16,897 nt of DNA from Planctomycetaceae bacterium (GCA_031288955.1 JAITQJ010000056.1:1-16897), one strand, 5' to 3'. Positions 1 through 7,368 are shown, counted from the first letter of the stretch. Translations and numbers: made by a program. The notes: a model not told the origin generated them from the letters alone.

Positions 1-89
1 CATATTTTCTAAAATTATTCTACCGCATAAACGAACAAATGTCAAGGGGAAAGTTTTTATTTCTTGGAATTTTTCGTTTTTGGATACAT

Positions 90-109
90 CGGGGGGCTTA
101 CGCCCTCCG
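90..109. repeat. GC-rich REP-like hairpin
   Basis: Bases 90-97 (CGGGGGGC) pair with 102-109 (GCCCTCCG) around a TTAC loop, giving an 8-bp stem with one G-T wobble. It stands out in an otherwise AT-rich non-coding stretch (1-148), in which I see no gene. G-run/TTAC/C-run palindromes of this form recur between genes in planctomycete genomes as I remember them, so a dispersed repeat is likely; a terminator for a gene left of the window is possible, but no clear T-run follows on either strand. Confidence 0.45.
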
Positions 110-148
110 CTCTTGCAGATATTGATAGTATCTGTTGTGGAACAAGTC

Positions 149-460
149 TCAATTATCAATTAGAATAAAACTTGCTGCGGCTCTTCCTTTTTTTAACTTC
201 TTAATACCGATAAGTTGCCACCGGGAACTGCGTTTGCAGTGTTCGATAATGCTCCGGTGCGTTCCCGTGATACTGAAACGGCAGCCCCGCTGCAAATACA
301 AACCGCCGACCGCCTCCATAAAACGTGAACCGATGCCGATTTCGCTTAACAATCCTTTGAGGATTTGCCGTTGTTTGTGGTTATGAGTCCGCCAGTTTTT
401 CGGATTCATTCTTAATTCTTTTGCGGGAATACGGCGAAAATCGACAATGCGGTCTTTCAT
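149..460 (-). pseudogene. ParB-like N-terminal fragment (degraded)
   Basis: The first 40 or so of 103 codons resemble the start of planctomycete ParB/sulfiredoxin-fold proteins: a hydrophobic strand with IPAKEL, then NPKNWRTH, a Gln-rich helix and GLLSEIGIG. In such proteins this is followed by a strand with IDGH and LRAE motifs for nucleotide or DNA binding. Here the sequence after residue 42 is unlike the family, basic and Ser-rich, and ends at a stop; the other two frames do not restore the IDGH motif either. I therefore read it as a truncated or recombined remnant, not a working gene. No Shine-Dalgarno site precedes the ATG. Alternatively it is a short expressed protein that kept only the N-terminal helix-strand unit. 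The family match is from memory and moderately sure; loss of function is inferred. Confidence 0.5.
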
Positions 461-515
461 TGGAAATTGCGGGGTTAGATGTCATTTGGCAGATAAGATA
501 CCAAACGCTGCGCAA

Positions 516-560
516 GCAAGCAAGCGCAAGTAAAAGCGCAAACAAAATTGCTTGCGCTTT
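516..560 (-). repeat. 45-bp structured repeat, copy A
   Basis: Read on the minus strand, positions 560 to 516 form a 13-bp stem with a 2-nt loop (533-560, one G-T wobble), then TTTTAC and a CTTGCGCTTGCTTGC tail. The same 45-bp unit recurs at 12119-12163 on the plus strand with 39 of 45 bases identical. The fourth stem pair is G-C here and T-A there, a compensatory change. It lies 54 nt downstream of the oxidoreductase stop, in the gene's orientation. It could act as a transcript-end structure or be a small dispersed repeat. The gap 461-614 otherwise holds only the 16-bp tandem duplication. Confidence 0.7.
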
Positions 561-583
561 CGCCGTCCGAAGAACGGGGACAA

Positions 584-615
584 CATTTTACAATGCTGTC
601 ATTTTACAATGCTGT
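584..615. repeat. 16-bp perfect tandem duplication
   Basis: CATTTTACAATGCTGT occurs at 584-599 and again without a gap at 600-615. The second copy reaches the first base of the oxidoreductase stop codon (615-617, minus strand). It looks like a recent slippage duplication at the gene's 3' end. Confidence 0.9.
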
Positions 616-1907
616 TATTTGTAATTGATTTCGTACGGTGAACGCTTGGGACGGGACACAAAGCGGTTCGCTTGCTCGTCGCCGATGAACTGCGTTTTGG
701 CAGCATCCCACTTCAAAGGACGCTGGCACTTGTAAGCAATGTTCGCCAACTGCAATGCAATCGCCGTCGTTGCCCCGTAGAAGAAGTCCTGAAACGGACG
801 CAGCCGGTTCTTCACACTATACGCAAAGTCAGCGTGAATATGCGTTGTCCCGCCGTTGTACCTCCGCAACTCCACCGGCTTGAGCGGCAGAATTCTGCCC
901 CTGTCTTTCTGGTATTCGTAAGTCCCCTCCGTTCCAACAAACCGAACGTGAAAATCGTGCGACCCGCTTACAGCGTGATGGACTTTGATGATTTTCCCGT
1001 TGTTGTTATAGATAAGTGTCAGTCCCGGCGGCATAACGGGATAATCGCCGGTGCTTTTCTGCGGAATGATTTCGACAGGTTCCAGGTGGTCGATACCGGC
1101 ACAGTACAAAAGTCCGCCGAGTTTATGCGCTCCCCAGTCGGCAAGAAAACCGTTGCCGTAGTCCCAGAGCAGCCGCCAGCCGCCGCCGTAACTGCCGCTG
1201 CAACGGTTGGAATTGTACGGTCCCCACGGTGCCGGTCCGAGCCAACGGTCCCAATCGAAACCTTCGGGAATCGGCTGTTCCGGTCCGTAAAACTCGGTCG
1301 CCAGCGGTCGGGATTCAAAGAAATACGCTTCCGTAATTTCGCCGATAGCCCCGCTCTGAATGACCGGTGCCATATAACCATAATCCTGCATCACCCGCTG
1401 CGAGCCGCTGGTGCAGACACGATTGTACTTTCGGGCGGCGGCAACGATTTGCCGGTTTTCCATCGGCGTAAGCGTTAACGGCTTTTCGCAGTAAACGTCT
1501 TTACCGTTTTGACACGCTTCGACGGACAGTTTCGTGTGCCAATGGTCGGGAGCGGCAATCGCAATGGCATCAACGTCTTTGCGTTCGTACAATTCCTCGT
1601 ACTTGTGATAGCCTTTGCAATCGGAATTGCGGTAGTGTTTGTTGACACGGTCAATGCCTTCGTTGAGATGTTTTTTGTAGCAATCGCAGACGGCAACGAC
1701 GTGAAAACTTTGGTCGCCGAGAAAGCCGCCCATAATGGAGCGTCCTTCGTTTCCGTATCCGATCATTGCCGTTACGATTCTCTCGCTGGGAGCATAAACA
1801 CCGTCGCGTCCGAGAACGGAGGACGACAGGACGAGCGGTGAAGCAGCAGCGGCTGCACCGGCAGCGATGAAACTTCGCCGGCTGATACGTTTGGACTGTT
1901 GAGTCAT
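615..1907 (-). CDS. Tat-exported Gfo/Idh/MocA-family oxidoreductase
   Basis: The 430-residue protein starts with a twin-arginine signal: S-R-R-S-F-I at residues 9-14, then an Ala-rich hydrophobic stretch to about residue 32. The NAD(P)-binding Rossmann fold follows with GYGNEG at 50-55, the EKP motif at 141-143 and the DWGAH segment at 257-261 in the alpha/beta substrate domain. Length and the WDRWLGPAPWGPYN-type segment fit the large planctomycete group of this family, which probably acts on sugars or their derivatives outside the cytoplasm; the substrate cannot be read from sequence. The ATG at 1907 is chosen over an upstream in-frame GTG at 1937, because the promoter at 1943-1971 would place the transcript start at about 1936. 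No clear Shine-Dalgarno is seen. The gene forms its own unit, separated from groEL upstream by a terminator. Confidence 0.9.
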   Translation of the reverse strand: MTQQSKRISRRSFIAAGAAAAASPLVLSSSVLGRDGVYAPSERIVTAMIGYGNEGRSIMGGFLGDQSFHVVAVCDCYKKHLNEGIDRVNKHYRNSDCKGYHKYEELYERKDVDAIAIAAPDHWHTKLSVEACQNGKDVYCEKPLTLTPMENRQIVAAARKYNRVCTSGSQRVMQDYGYMAPVIQSGAIGEITEAYFFESRPLATEFYGPEQPIPEGFDWDRWLGPAPWGPYNSNRCSGSYGGGWRLLWDYGNGFLADWGAHKLGGLLYCAGIDHLEPVEIIPQKSTGDYPVMPPGLTLIYNNNGKIIKVHHAVSGSHDFHVRFVGTEGTYEYQKDRGRILPLKPVELRRYNGGTTHIHADFAYSVKNRLRPFQDFFYGATTAIALQLANIAYKCQRPLKWDAAKTQFIGDEQANRFVSRPKRSPYEINYK

Positions 1908-1942
1908 AACTGATTTAGGTAAAGGACTACGATACACTTCCC

Positions 1943-1971
1943 ATTATCGATTATCAAACCAGTCTTGTCAA
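1943..1971 (-). promoter_or_regulatory. Sigma70-type promoter for the Tat oxidoreductase
   Basis: On the minus strand a perfect -35 TTGACA (1966-1971) and a -10 GATAAT (1943-1948) are separated by 17 bp. The predicted transcript start lies about 30 nt before the ATG at 1907. Confidence 0.75.
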
Positions 1972-2033
1972 CGGCAAAACCGCTTGGAAAATGCCGACGG
2001 CAAATTTTTGTCCGGGCAGCCGGACGGAACACG

Positions 2034-2076
2034 AAAAGGCGGAGACAGCGGTAAATCTTTCCGCCTCCGCCCTTTT
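2034..2076 (-). terminator. Rho-independent terminator after groEL
   Basis: AAAAGGCGGAG (2034-2044) pairs with CTCCGCCCTTTT (2065-2076) with one bulged base, and an inner CGG/CCG pairing extends the stem. On the minus strand it begins 22 nt after the groEL stop and ends in TTTT. The near symmetry would also give a U-run on the plus strand. A smaller 6-bp hairpin (2010-2025) sits beside it without a T-run. Confidence 0.75.
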
Positions 2077-2098
2077 CGTTCAATTCAAGACTTACGGA

Positions 2099-3712
2099 CT
2101 AGATAACCGCGCCGTAAATTTCTTTTTCGTCTTCCTTCTTGTAATCCGTGATAAGCGTTTCGGTCGTCAGCATCAAACCGGAAATGCTTGCCGCATTCGT
2201 CAGTGCCGTCCGCACGACCTTCAGCGGGTCAATGATGCCCGCCTTGAACATATCAACGTACTTGCCGGCGTTGGCATCATAACCGGTGTTCACCGGCTTT
2301 TGCGATACCTCATCAGCAATCACGCTGCCGTCCAAACCGCAGTTCTCGACAATCTGCACCATCGGCTTCGACAAGACCCGAAGCACAATATCAACGCCGA
2401 CTTTTTCGTCCCCCTTTGCCGCCGAACGAACCTTTTCGACCGCCTCTTTGCAGCGCAGCAGCGCAACACCGCCGCCGGGCAAAATTCCCTCTTGGGCTGC
2501 GGCACGCGTTGCGTGGAGAGCATCTTCGATTCGCGCTTTTCTCTGTTTCATTTCGGCTTCTGTACTCGCACCGACCTGAATCACCGCTACACCGCCGCTC
2601 AACTTCGCAAGCCGCTCCTGAAACTTTTCGCGGTCATAATCGCTCTCCGTCGTTTCGATATTCTTTTTGAGCAACTCGATTCGGGCTTTCAGTTCATCTT
2701 TCTTTCCGCCGCCCTTCACGATAACGGTCGTGTCCTTGTCAACGGTGATTTGCTGCGCCTTGCCGAGTTGTTCGAGTGTAACGTTTTCGAGTTTGATACC
2801 GAGGTCTTCGCTGATAACGACTCCGCCGGTCAAAATAGCAATGTCTTGCAGCATTGCTTTACGCCGGTCGCCGAAACCGGGGGCTTTCACCGCTGTAACA
2901 TTTAACACGCCTTGCAGTTTGTTGACCACGAGCATCGTCATCGCTTCATTGTCAATGTCTTCGGCAATGATGAGCAGCGGCTTCATCGTTTGGGCAGCCT
3001 TTTCGAGGAGCGGAATCAGTTCACGAATGTTGCTGATTTTCTTTTCGTGTAACAAAATCAGGGCATTTTCGAGAACGCAATTCATCTTCGCTGTATCGTT
3101 AATGAAGTACGGCGAAATGTAACCTTTGTCAAACTGCATTCCTTCAACGATTTCGTAGGTCGTTTCGGCAGTTTTGCCGTCTTCGACAGTGATAACGCCG
3201 TCATTGCCGACCGCCGCCATCGCTTTGGCAAGCATATTGCCGATTTCGGTATCGTTATTTGCCGAAATAGCACCGACGTTGGCAATTTCCTGCGTTGTTG
3301 TAACGGCTTTTGCCAATTCGTGCAGTTTATCGACAGCGGCTTCGACCGCTTTGTCGATGCCGCGCCGCAAAGCAGTCGGATTTGCACCGGCAGCAAGGTT
3401 TTTGAGACCTTCCTTGAAAATGGAGCGGGCAAGGACGGTGGCGGTGGTTGTTCCGTCACCGGCAATGTCCGATGTTTTCGACGCAACCTCATTGACGAGT
3501 TTTGCGCCCATATTTTCAAACGGGTCTTCGAGTTCGATTTCCTTACTGACGCTCACGCCGTCTTTGGTGACGGTTGGTCCGCCGTAGGACTTGTTCAAAA
3601 TCACGTTGCGTCCGGTCGGTCCCATCGTAACGGCGACGACATCGGCAAGTTTGTTAACGCCGTCGAGAATCTTCTTTCGGGCATCATCACTGAAAATCAG
3701 TTGTTTAGGCAT
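2099..3712 (-). CDS. groEL: Chaperonin GroEL (Hsp60), 537 residues
   Basis: Group I chaperonin subunit, which forms double-ring complexes that fold cytosolic proteins with ATP. The equatorial ATP site is present: TMGPTGRNV at 29-37, GDGTTTATV around 85-93 with the catalytic Asp at 86, and the EDALHATRAA and PGGGVAL segments near residues 400-420. The apical binding segment (GYISPYFI, PLLIIAEDIDNEA) is intact. The C-terminus ends in an acidic, charged stretch and lacks the Gly-Gly-Met tail of many GroELs. No groES lies next to it; the upstream neighbour is an unrelated membrane-anchored protein 41 bp away. The ATG at 3712 has a good AAAGGAA site 8 nt upstream. I see no CIRCE inverted repeat, so HrcA control is not indicated here. 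Planctomycetes often carry several groEL copies, some without groES, and this is probably such a copy. Confidence 0.97.
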   Translation of the reverse strand: MPKQLIFSDDARKKILDGVNKLADVVAVTMGPTGRNVILNKSYGGPTVTKDGVSVSKEIELEDPFENMGAKLVNEVASKTSDIAGDGTTTATVLARSIFKEGLKNLAAGANPTALRRGIDKAVEAAVDKLHELAKAVTTTQEIANVGAISANNDTEIGNMLAKAMAAVGNDGVITVEDGKTAETTYEIVEGMQFDKGYISPYFINDTAKMNCVLENALILLHEKKISNIRELIPLLEKAAQTMKPLLIIAEDIDNEAMTMLVVNKLQGVLNVTAVKAPGFGDRRKAMLQDIAILTGGVVISEDLGIKLENVTLEQLGKAQQITVDKDTTVIVKGGGKKDELKARIELLKKNIETTESDYDREKFQERLAKLSGGVAVIQVGASTEAEMKQRKARIEDALHATRAAAQEGILPGGGVALLRCKEAVEKVRSAAKGDEKVGVDIVLRVLSKPMVQIVENCGLDGSVIADEVSQKPVNTGYDANAGKYVDMFKAGIIDPLKVVRTALTNAASISGLMLTTETLITDYKKEDEKEIYGAVI

Positions 3713-3753
3713 AGTTTAGTTTCCTTTATTGGTTCTTGATCGTTTTGTAATGA

Positions 3754-4305
3754 TTATCGTGAACGGGCAAGACGGCACAACTCTTTCAAGTCATCATCGG
3801 TTGCCTGCTCAAAATAACGCAGATAAATGTATTCTTTGTCTGGGGCTGCTCTCCTCATTTTGCTGCGGACGAGAAAATCATATTCCGTTGCCGGTGCAGA
3901 AAAATCGGAATTGATAATTTTTGCTGCTTGATTCTTCGGTAATGCCTGTAATTTCTGATAACATTGACGAAATACACGGTTACTCATTATTTTTTTCGAA
4001 TCTATCAAGTCCCGTTCGTATCGGCTGTCATCTACAATCCTGCCGTCAGCGGATAAAAAAAATATCGTTTCTCCCCCGATAAATGCGCCGGGGCGGTGGT
4101 AATACTCCATTTTACTTAAATGTTGAAGCGACTCCTGTAATGACAGTTTTTTCAGGGCGGCAATTTTGTTTTCAATCCGCTCTGCCATAATTTCGTCAGT
4201 AGTTTTTTGATAATCCAGCGGTTCGGCGGCATTTTGCTGCACAAGCGCAAAAGGGATTACGGTAAGGATTACAAGCACAATGACAACGTAGGGAATTTCT
4301 TTCAT
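3754..4305 (-). CDS. Membrane-anchored or secreted protein of unknown function
   Basis: I do not recognise this 183-residue protein. Residues 5-22 form one strongly hydrophobic segment (VVIVLVILTVIPFAL), which is either a signal peptide or an N-terminal anchor. The rest is hydrophilic and rich in Lys, Arg, Glu and Asp: a probable helical region at about 35-67, a possible beta section around GETIFFLSADGRIVDD (78-93), and a basic C-terminus with tyrosines (EYIYLRYFEQ). No Cys pair or catalytic motif stands out. The start has only a weak GAG next to the ATG. A TTGCCA/TACAAT promoter (4405-4432) lies about 95 nt upstream, and groEL follows after 41 bp in the same direction, so both may share a transcript. 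The gene is real by length, signal sequence and spacing; its role is unknown. Confidence 0.75.
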   Translation of the reverse strand: MKEIPYVVIVLVILTVIPFALVQQNAAEPLDYQKTTDEIMAERIENKIAALKKLSLQESLQHLSKMEYYHRPGAFIGGETIFFLSADGRIVDDSRYERDLIDSKKIMSNRVFRQCYQKLQALPKNQAAKIINSDFSAPATEYDFLVRSKMRRAAPDKEYIYLRYFEQATDDDLKELCRLARSR

Positions 4306-4404
4306 CTCAATCTTATTTATCGGGACACTCTTTTTTTGCGAGTCCCTGACACGTCAACACCGGCACTGCCGGACAGTAAAACGGTTACCGATAAGAGTCC
4401 GCTT

Positions 4405-4432
4405 ATTGTATATTATTTTCCGGTTCTGGCAA
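4405..4432 (-). promoter_or_regulatory. Putative promoter for the 3754-4305 gene and groEL
   Basis: On the minus strand the -35 is TTGCCA (4427-4432) and the -10 is TACAAT (4405-4410), with a 16-bp spacer. The leader would be about 90 nt and contains a possible hairpin (GGGACACTC 4321-4329 with GAGTCCC 4339-4345). The rest of the 4306-4483 gap shows no gene. Confidence 0.5.
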
Positions 4433-4483
4433 GGACATCAGTTTACGGCAGCAACTCTGATTTTGACCATTACTCTGCCTACT

Positions 4484-5347
4484 CTACGGCTTTTGCGGCG
4501 GCAGATTGTCGGGACTCTTGCCGTCGTTGACATCGAATACCGCTGCCGGCGGAGCAGCAAAAAGATGTGTCGGCAACTTGCCGTCCCATTTTTCGACCGC
4601 CGTGAGCCAAACTAATGTCTGTGTCGCATATTTACTCTTCAGGTTTAACGACTCCGCCTGAGCCTTGGCTCGTTCCATAATCGACTCCGCCTCTCCCTTT
4701 GCCGTTTCAACCTTTTGCAGGGCTTCAAATCTGAAACGTTCCAATTCCTTCTGCGCCTGCAATGCCCGCTGTTCGGCAGTCATCTTGTCTTCGATTGCCT
4801 TATTAAACTCCGGCGAAAACTCGAAGTTCGTGATATTCACCGCATCAATCACCACGCCGAAAGGCTGCAAGCGGCTGCTAATCGACTCCTTGATGCCCGT
4901 CGAAACCAAAGACCGCTCGGTTATCAGCGACTCCGCCGTATATTTTGCCGAACCGGCTTTGAACGCCTCTTGAATTGCCGGCTCGATAACGGTAGCGACA
5001 TAAGTGATGCCGATTTCCCGATAAAGCGTTACCGCACGTGTTTTGTCGATGCGGTAATTGACAACGATACTTGCCTTGACCGTCTGCAAGTCTTTGGAGG
5101 CTGCATCGGTTTTAACATCTGCTTTTTGTATCCTCACGTCAAGAGGCTTGACTACGGTAATAAACGGAATGACAGCGTGAATTCCCTCGCCTAATTCTTT
5201 GGGCTGGGCTTCACCGAGCCGCACAACGATACCGACAAAGCCGGGGTCAATGATTCGTATAGAATTGCCCAGCGTGATGAAAACGAAAATCAAAATCACC
5301 GCGATAACGACGGCGTACGTTTTAGCGGTGTCTGTGTGCCTTGCCAT
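4484..5347 (-). CDS. SPFH/prohibitin-family membrane protein
   Basis: The 287-residue protein has an N-terminal membrane segment at about 11-27, then the SPFH/prohibitin domain (about 30-215) with the usual entry IIDPGFVGIVVRLGEAQ and LGEGIHAVIPF. A Glu/Lys/Ala-rich coiled coil (about 185-240) contains the family's QRALQAQKELERFR and KGEAESIMERAKAQAESL repeats. The KWDGKLP motif at 253-259 is typical of the prohibitin C-terminus, followed by a short Pro-rich tail. Such proteins oligomerise into ring scaffolds in the membrane and often hold membrane proteases such as FtsH; no protease gene is adjacent here. The ATG at 5347 lacks a Shine-Dalgarno site, but a promoter lies at 5383-5410. The next gene is 178 bp downstream and has its own promoter, so this gene is probably transcribed alone. 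Confidence 0.92.
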   Translation of the reverse strand: MARHTDTAKTYAVVIAVILIFVFITLGNSIRIIDPGFVGIVVRLGEAQPKELGEGIHAVIPFITVVKPLDVRIQKADVKTDAASKDLQTVKASIVVNYRIDKTRAVTLYREIGITYVATVIEPAIQEAFKAGSAKYTAESLITERSLVSTGIKESISSRLQPFGVVIDAVNITNFEFSPEFNKAIEDKMTAEQRALQAQKELERFRFEALQKVETAKGEAESIMERAKAQAESLNLKSKYATQTLVWLTAVEKWDGKLPTHLFAAPPAAVFDVNDGKSPDNLPPQKP

Positions 5348-5366
5348 TAAAATTTGGAGTAAAAGC

Positions 5367-5386
5367 GAGTGAACTCCCGTTCATTC
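5367..5386. promoter_or_regulatory. Inverted repeat over the SPFH promoter
   Basis: GAGTGAAC (5367-5374) and GTTCATTC (5379-5386) are complementary, with one wobble, around TCCC. The right arm covers part of the -10 box (5383-5388). It could be an operator or a 5' transcript hairpin; the sequence alone does not decide. Confidence 0.4.
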
Positions 5387-5410
5387 TAACCTTTTTTATT
5401 GAAATAACAA
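5383..5410 (-). promoter_or_regulatory. Putative promoter for the SPFH gene
   Basis: On the minus strand the -35 is TTGTTA (5405-5410) and the -10 is TAGAAT (5383-5388), with a 16-bp spacer. The transcript start would lie about 30 nt before the ATG at 5347. Confidence 0.5.
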
Positions 5411-5460
5411 CGGAAAACACAAGTTGGATTATTTATGCAGCGTGATGCACTTTGAACCGC

Positions 5461-5490
5461 TTGACAATTTTCCCAGATTGCGGTTATAAT
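5461..5490 (+). promoter_or_regulatory. Strong sigma70-type promoter for the 5530 oxidoreductase
   Basis: Consensus TTGACA (5461-5466) and consensus TATAAT (5485-5490) are separated by 18 bp. The transcript would start near 5497, leaving a leader of about 33 nt to the ATG at 5530. It stands back to back with the SPFH promoter. Confidence 0.8.
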
Positions 5491-5529
5491 CAACGCTAAT
5501 TGACTGTAGATGCTCATTATAACAATACA

Positions 5530-7368
5530 ATGCACTTAACGACTGAACAACGTAATCTTGGAAAGGAGAATTTTTTCGCCGTCATCGGCAGCGATGCCTT
5601 GCAGCGGAATCTTCTTAAAGAAATCAACAAAGACGAACTGACCTCCGGTAAAGGACTCGGTGCCAAAGTCTTCGGGTATGGTACCATCGACAAGCCCGTC
5701 CGCGTTGCTGTTCTCGGTACCGGCGATGAAGCCAACGTCCTCATCGGTGCTGTCAATCCCAAGTACGTCCAAGTCGTTGCCATCGCCGACATTCGTCCCT
5801 TCAATCAATACCGGGCTTTTCACGGCGATAGTTCCTCGCCGACCGCCGCCGCTTTGCGAACCGGACTTATCAAAAAATACGGCTGGAAAGATGAAGCCGA
5901 GGCGCGAAAACACGTCCGTGTCTATGGCGATTACAAAGAACTTCTTGCCGCTGAAAAAGACCGGCAAGGCGAAGATACCGTTGAAGCCGTTATCATCGGA
6001 TTGCCGCTTTTTCTGCACGCATCGGCGGCAATCGCAGCAATGAAACAGGGCTGGCACGTTTTGACCGAAAAACTGATGGCACACTCCGTCGCCAACTGCA
6101 AGGAAATGGCACGCGCCGCTTTGCAGTACAAAAAGCACTGTGCCATCGGACATCAGCGGCATTACAACGTTTTGTACGCTCACGCCGTCAAGTTGCTCCA
6201 AAGCGGTGTCCTCGGCGATTTGCACTACATCCGCGCCCAATGGCACCGTAATAACCGCCCCGGTGCGGACAGTTGGAAGCAGCCGATGCCCAAAGGCGTG
6301 AAAGACGATGACGGCGCATTGACCGGACGCTTGGAAAAAGTGCTGGCGAGTAACGAAAAGAAACTGACGAGTCCCAAAATTTCGCCCGATGAAAAAGCAA
6401 AAATCGAAACGCAGATTGCACAAACGAAAGCGCAGATTGCCGACGAAATTTTAATGAAAGGCGGCGAATACAACGGTTTCAAATTCAAGACAGCCAAAGA
6501 TTACGGTTATGAAGATGCGAAACTGAAAATTGACGGTTCGGCAAACGAATATGACCGACCAGCGTTGGAAGAGTTGATTCGCTGGCGGCTCTTTGACCGC
6601 ACGAGTGCCGGTTTGATGGCGGAACTCGGTTCGCATCAACTTGATGCGGCAAGCATTTTCATTGCGGCAATGCACGGCGGAAAAAAGCAGTATCCGCTGA
6701 CGGTTTCCGCAACGGCAACGCGGACGATTTTCCCGAATGATTTGGGAGAAGGAACGATTGACCGGGACGCGGACGACCACATTCATTGTGTTTTTGATTA
6801 TGCGGCACCGGGCTACAACAAAGATGACACTCTCGGAAAACAGAAGAAGATAACGGTTGCCTATTCTTCAATAAACGGCAACGGTTTCGGCGGTTACGGC
6901 GAGACGGTGTTCGCAACGAAAGGAACACTGCTGATTGAAACGGAGAAGGAGGCTTTGCTGTACGAACGCAATCAGGTTGAAAAAAAGGTGAAGGTCGCAC
7001 AGAAAGGCAAAGTCTTGTCGTTGGCGGCGAATGATGAAGGCGACCCGTTGTCGGCGGCTATCGGTTTGCAGGCAACGTTTGGCGATGTGAGCCGGGGTTA
7101 TTGCGAACAGATAGAACATTGGGCGTTTTGTGTCCGCAACAATCCAGAGGCAGACCACAGCAAGGCGATGCCGAAGTGTTATCCTGAAATTGCTCTGGCA
7201 GATGCAGTGATTGCATTGACGACGAACATAGCAGCGAAAAAGGGCGAGACGGTGGAGTTTGACCCGGCGTGGTTCGATGCGGCAAAAGATGCTACGCCGG
7301 AAGCCGCCTTTGCTGAAACGGACGACCTAAAAAAGCATTACACGCCGAATATGGGGCGGTATGCGTAA
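5530..7368 (+). CDS. Large Gfo/Idh/MocA-family oxidoreductase, no Tat signal
   Basis: The 612-residue protein has a Rossmann NAD(P) site with GTGDEA at 63-68, an EK pair at 180-181 in the position of the usual EKP, and the family segments GHQRHYN (207-213), AQWHRNN and ELGSHQLDA. A Lys/Glu-rich helical insert of about 80 residues (about 260-340) precedes the substrate domain. Similar long planctomycete proteins, as I remember them, start with a comparable peptide but carry a twin-arginine motif between it and the FGYG segment; here that stretch (residues 21-47) is polar and lacks RR, so a cytoplasmic enzyme is likely. Its substrate is unknown. The ATG at 5530 is chosen over an in-frame TTG at 5500, which would be almost at the predicted transcript start. 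There is no Shine-Dalgarno site. It ends 19 bp from the convergent hemH stop, with no terminator between. Confidence 0.88.
   Translation: MHLTTEQRNLGKENFFAVIGSDALQRNLLKEINKDELTSGKGLGAKVFGYGTIDKPVRVAVLGTGDEANVLIGAVNPKYVQVVAIADIRPFNQYRAFHGDSSSPTAAALRTGLIKKYGWKDEAEARKHVRVYGDYKELLAAEKDRQGEDTVEAVIIGLPLFLHASAAIAAMKQGWHVLTEKLMAHSVANCKEMARAALQYKKHCAIGHQRHYNVLYAHAVKLLQSGVLGDLHYIRAQWHRNNRPGADSWKQPMPKGVKDDDGALTGRLEKVLASNEKKLTSPKISPDEKAKIETQIAQTKAQIADEILMKGGEYNGFKFKTAKDYGYEDAKLKIDGSANEYDRPALEELIRWRLFDRTSAGLMAELGSHQLDAASIFIAAMHGGKKQYPLTVSATATRTIFPNDLGEGTIDRDADDHIHCVFDYAAPGYNKDDTLGKQKKITVAYSSINGNGFGGYGETVFATKGTLLIETEKEALLYERNQVEKKVKVAQKGKVLSLAANDEGDPLSAAIGLQATFGDVSRGYCEQIEHWAFCVRNNPEADHSKAMPKCYPEIALADAVIALTTNIAAKKGETVEFDPAWFDAAKDATPEAAFAETDDLKKHYTPNMGRYA

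Noticed and set aside
584..615. Start of a CRISPR array
   Set aside because: There are only two copies, without a spacer, and no cas genes in the window.
1991..2905. 304-codon open frame on the plus strand opposite groEL
   Set aside because: It lies antisense to the clearly conserved groEL, has no recognisable domain, and starts in the intergenic terminator region; it is a mirror of groEL codon use.
3713..3753. CIRCE operator before groEL
   Set aside because: No TTAGCACTC/GAGTGCTAA pair or close variant is present in the gap or in the leader upstream of 4305.
5536..6423. 295-codon open frame on the minus strand opposite the large oxidoreductase
   Set aside because: The plus frame carries the full set of family motifs, while the antisense product is Phe/Val-rich without domain features.
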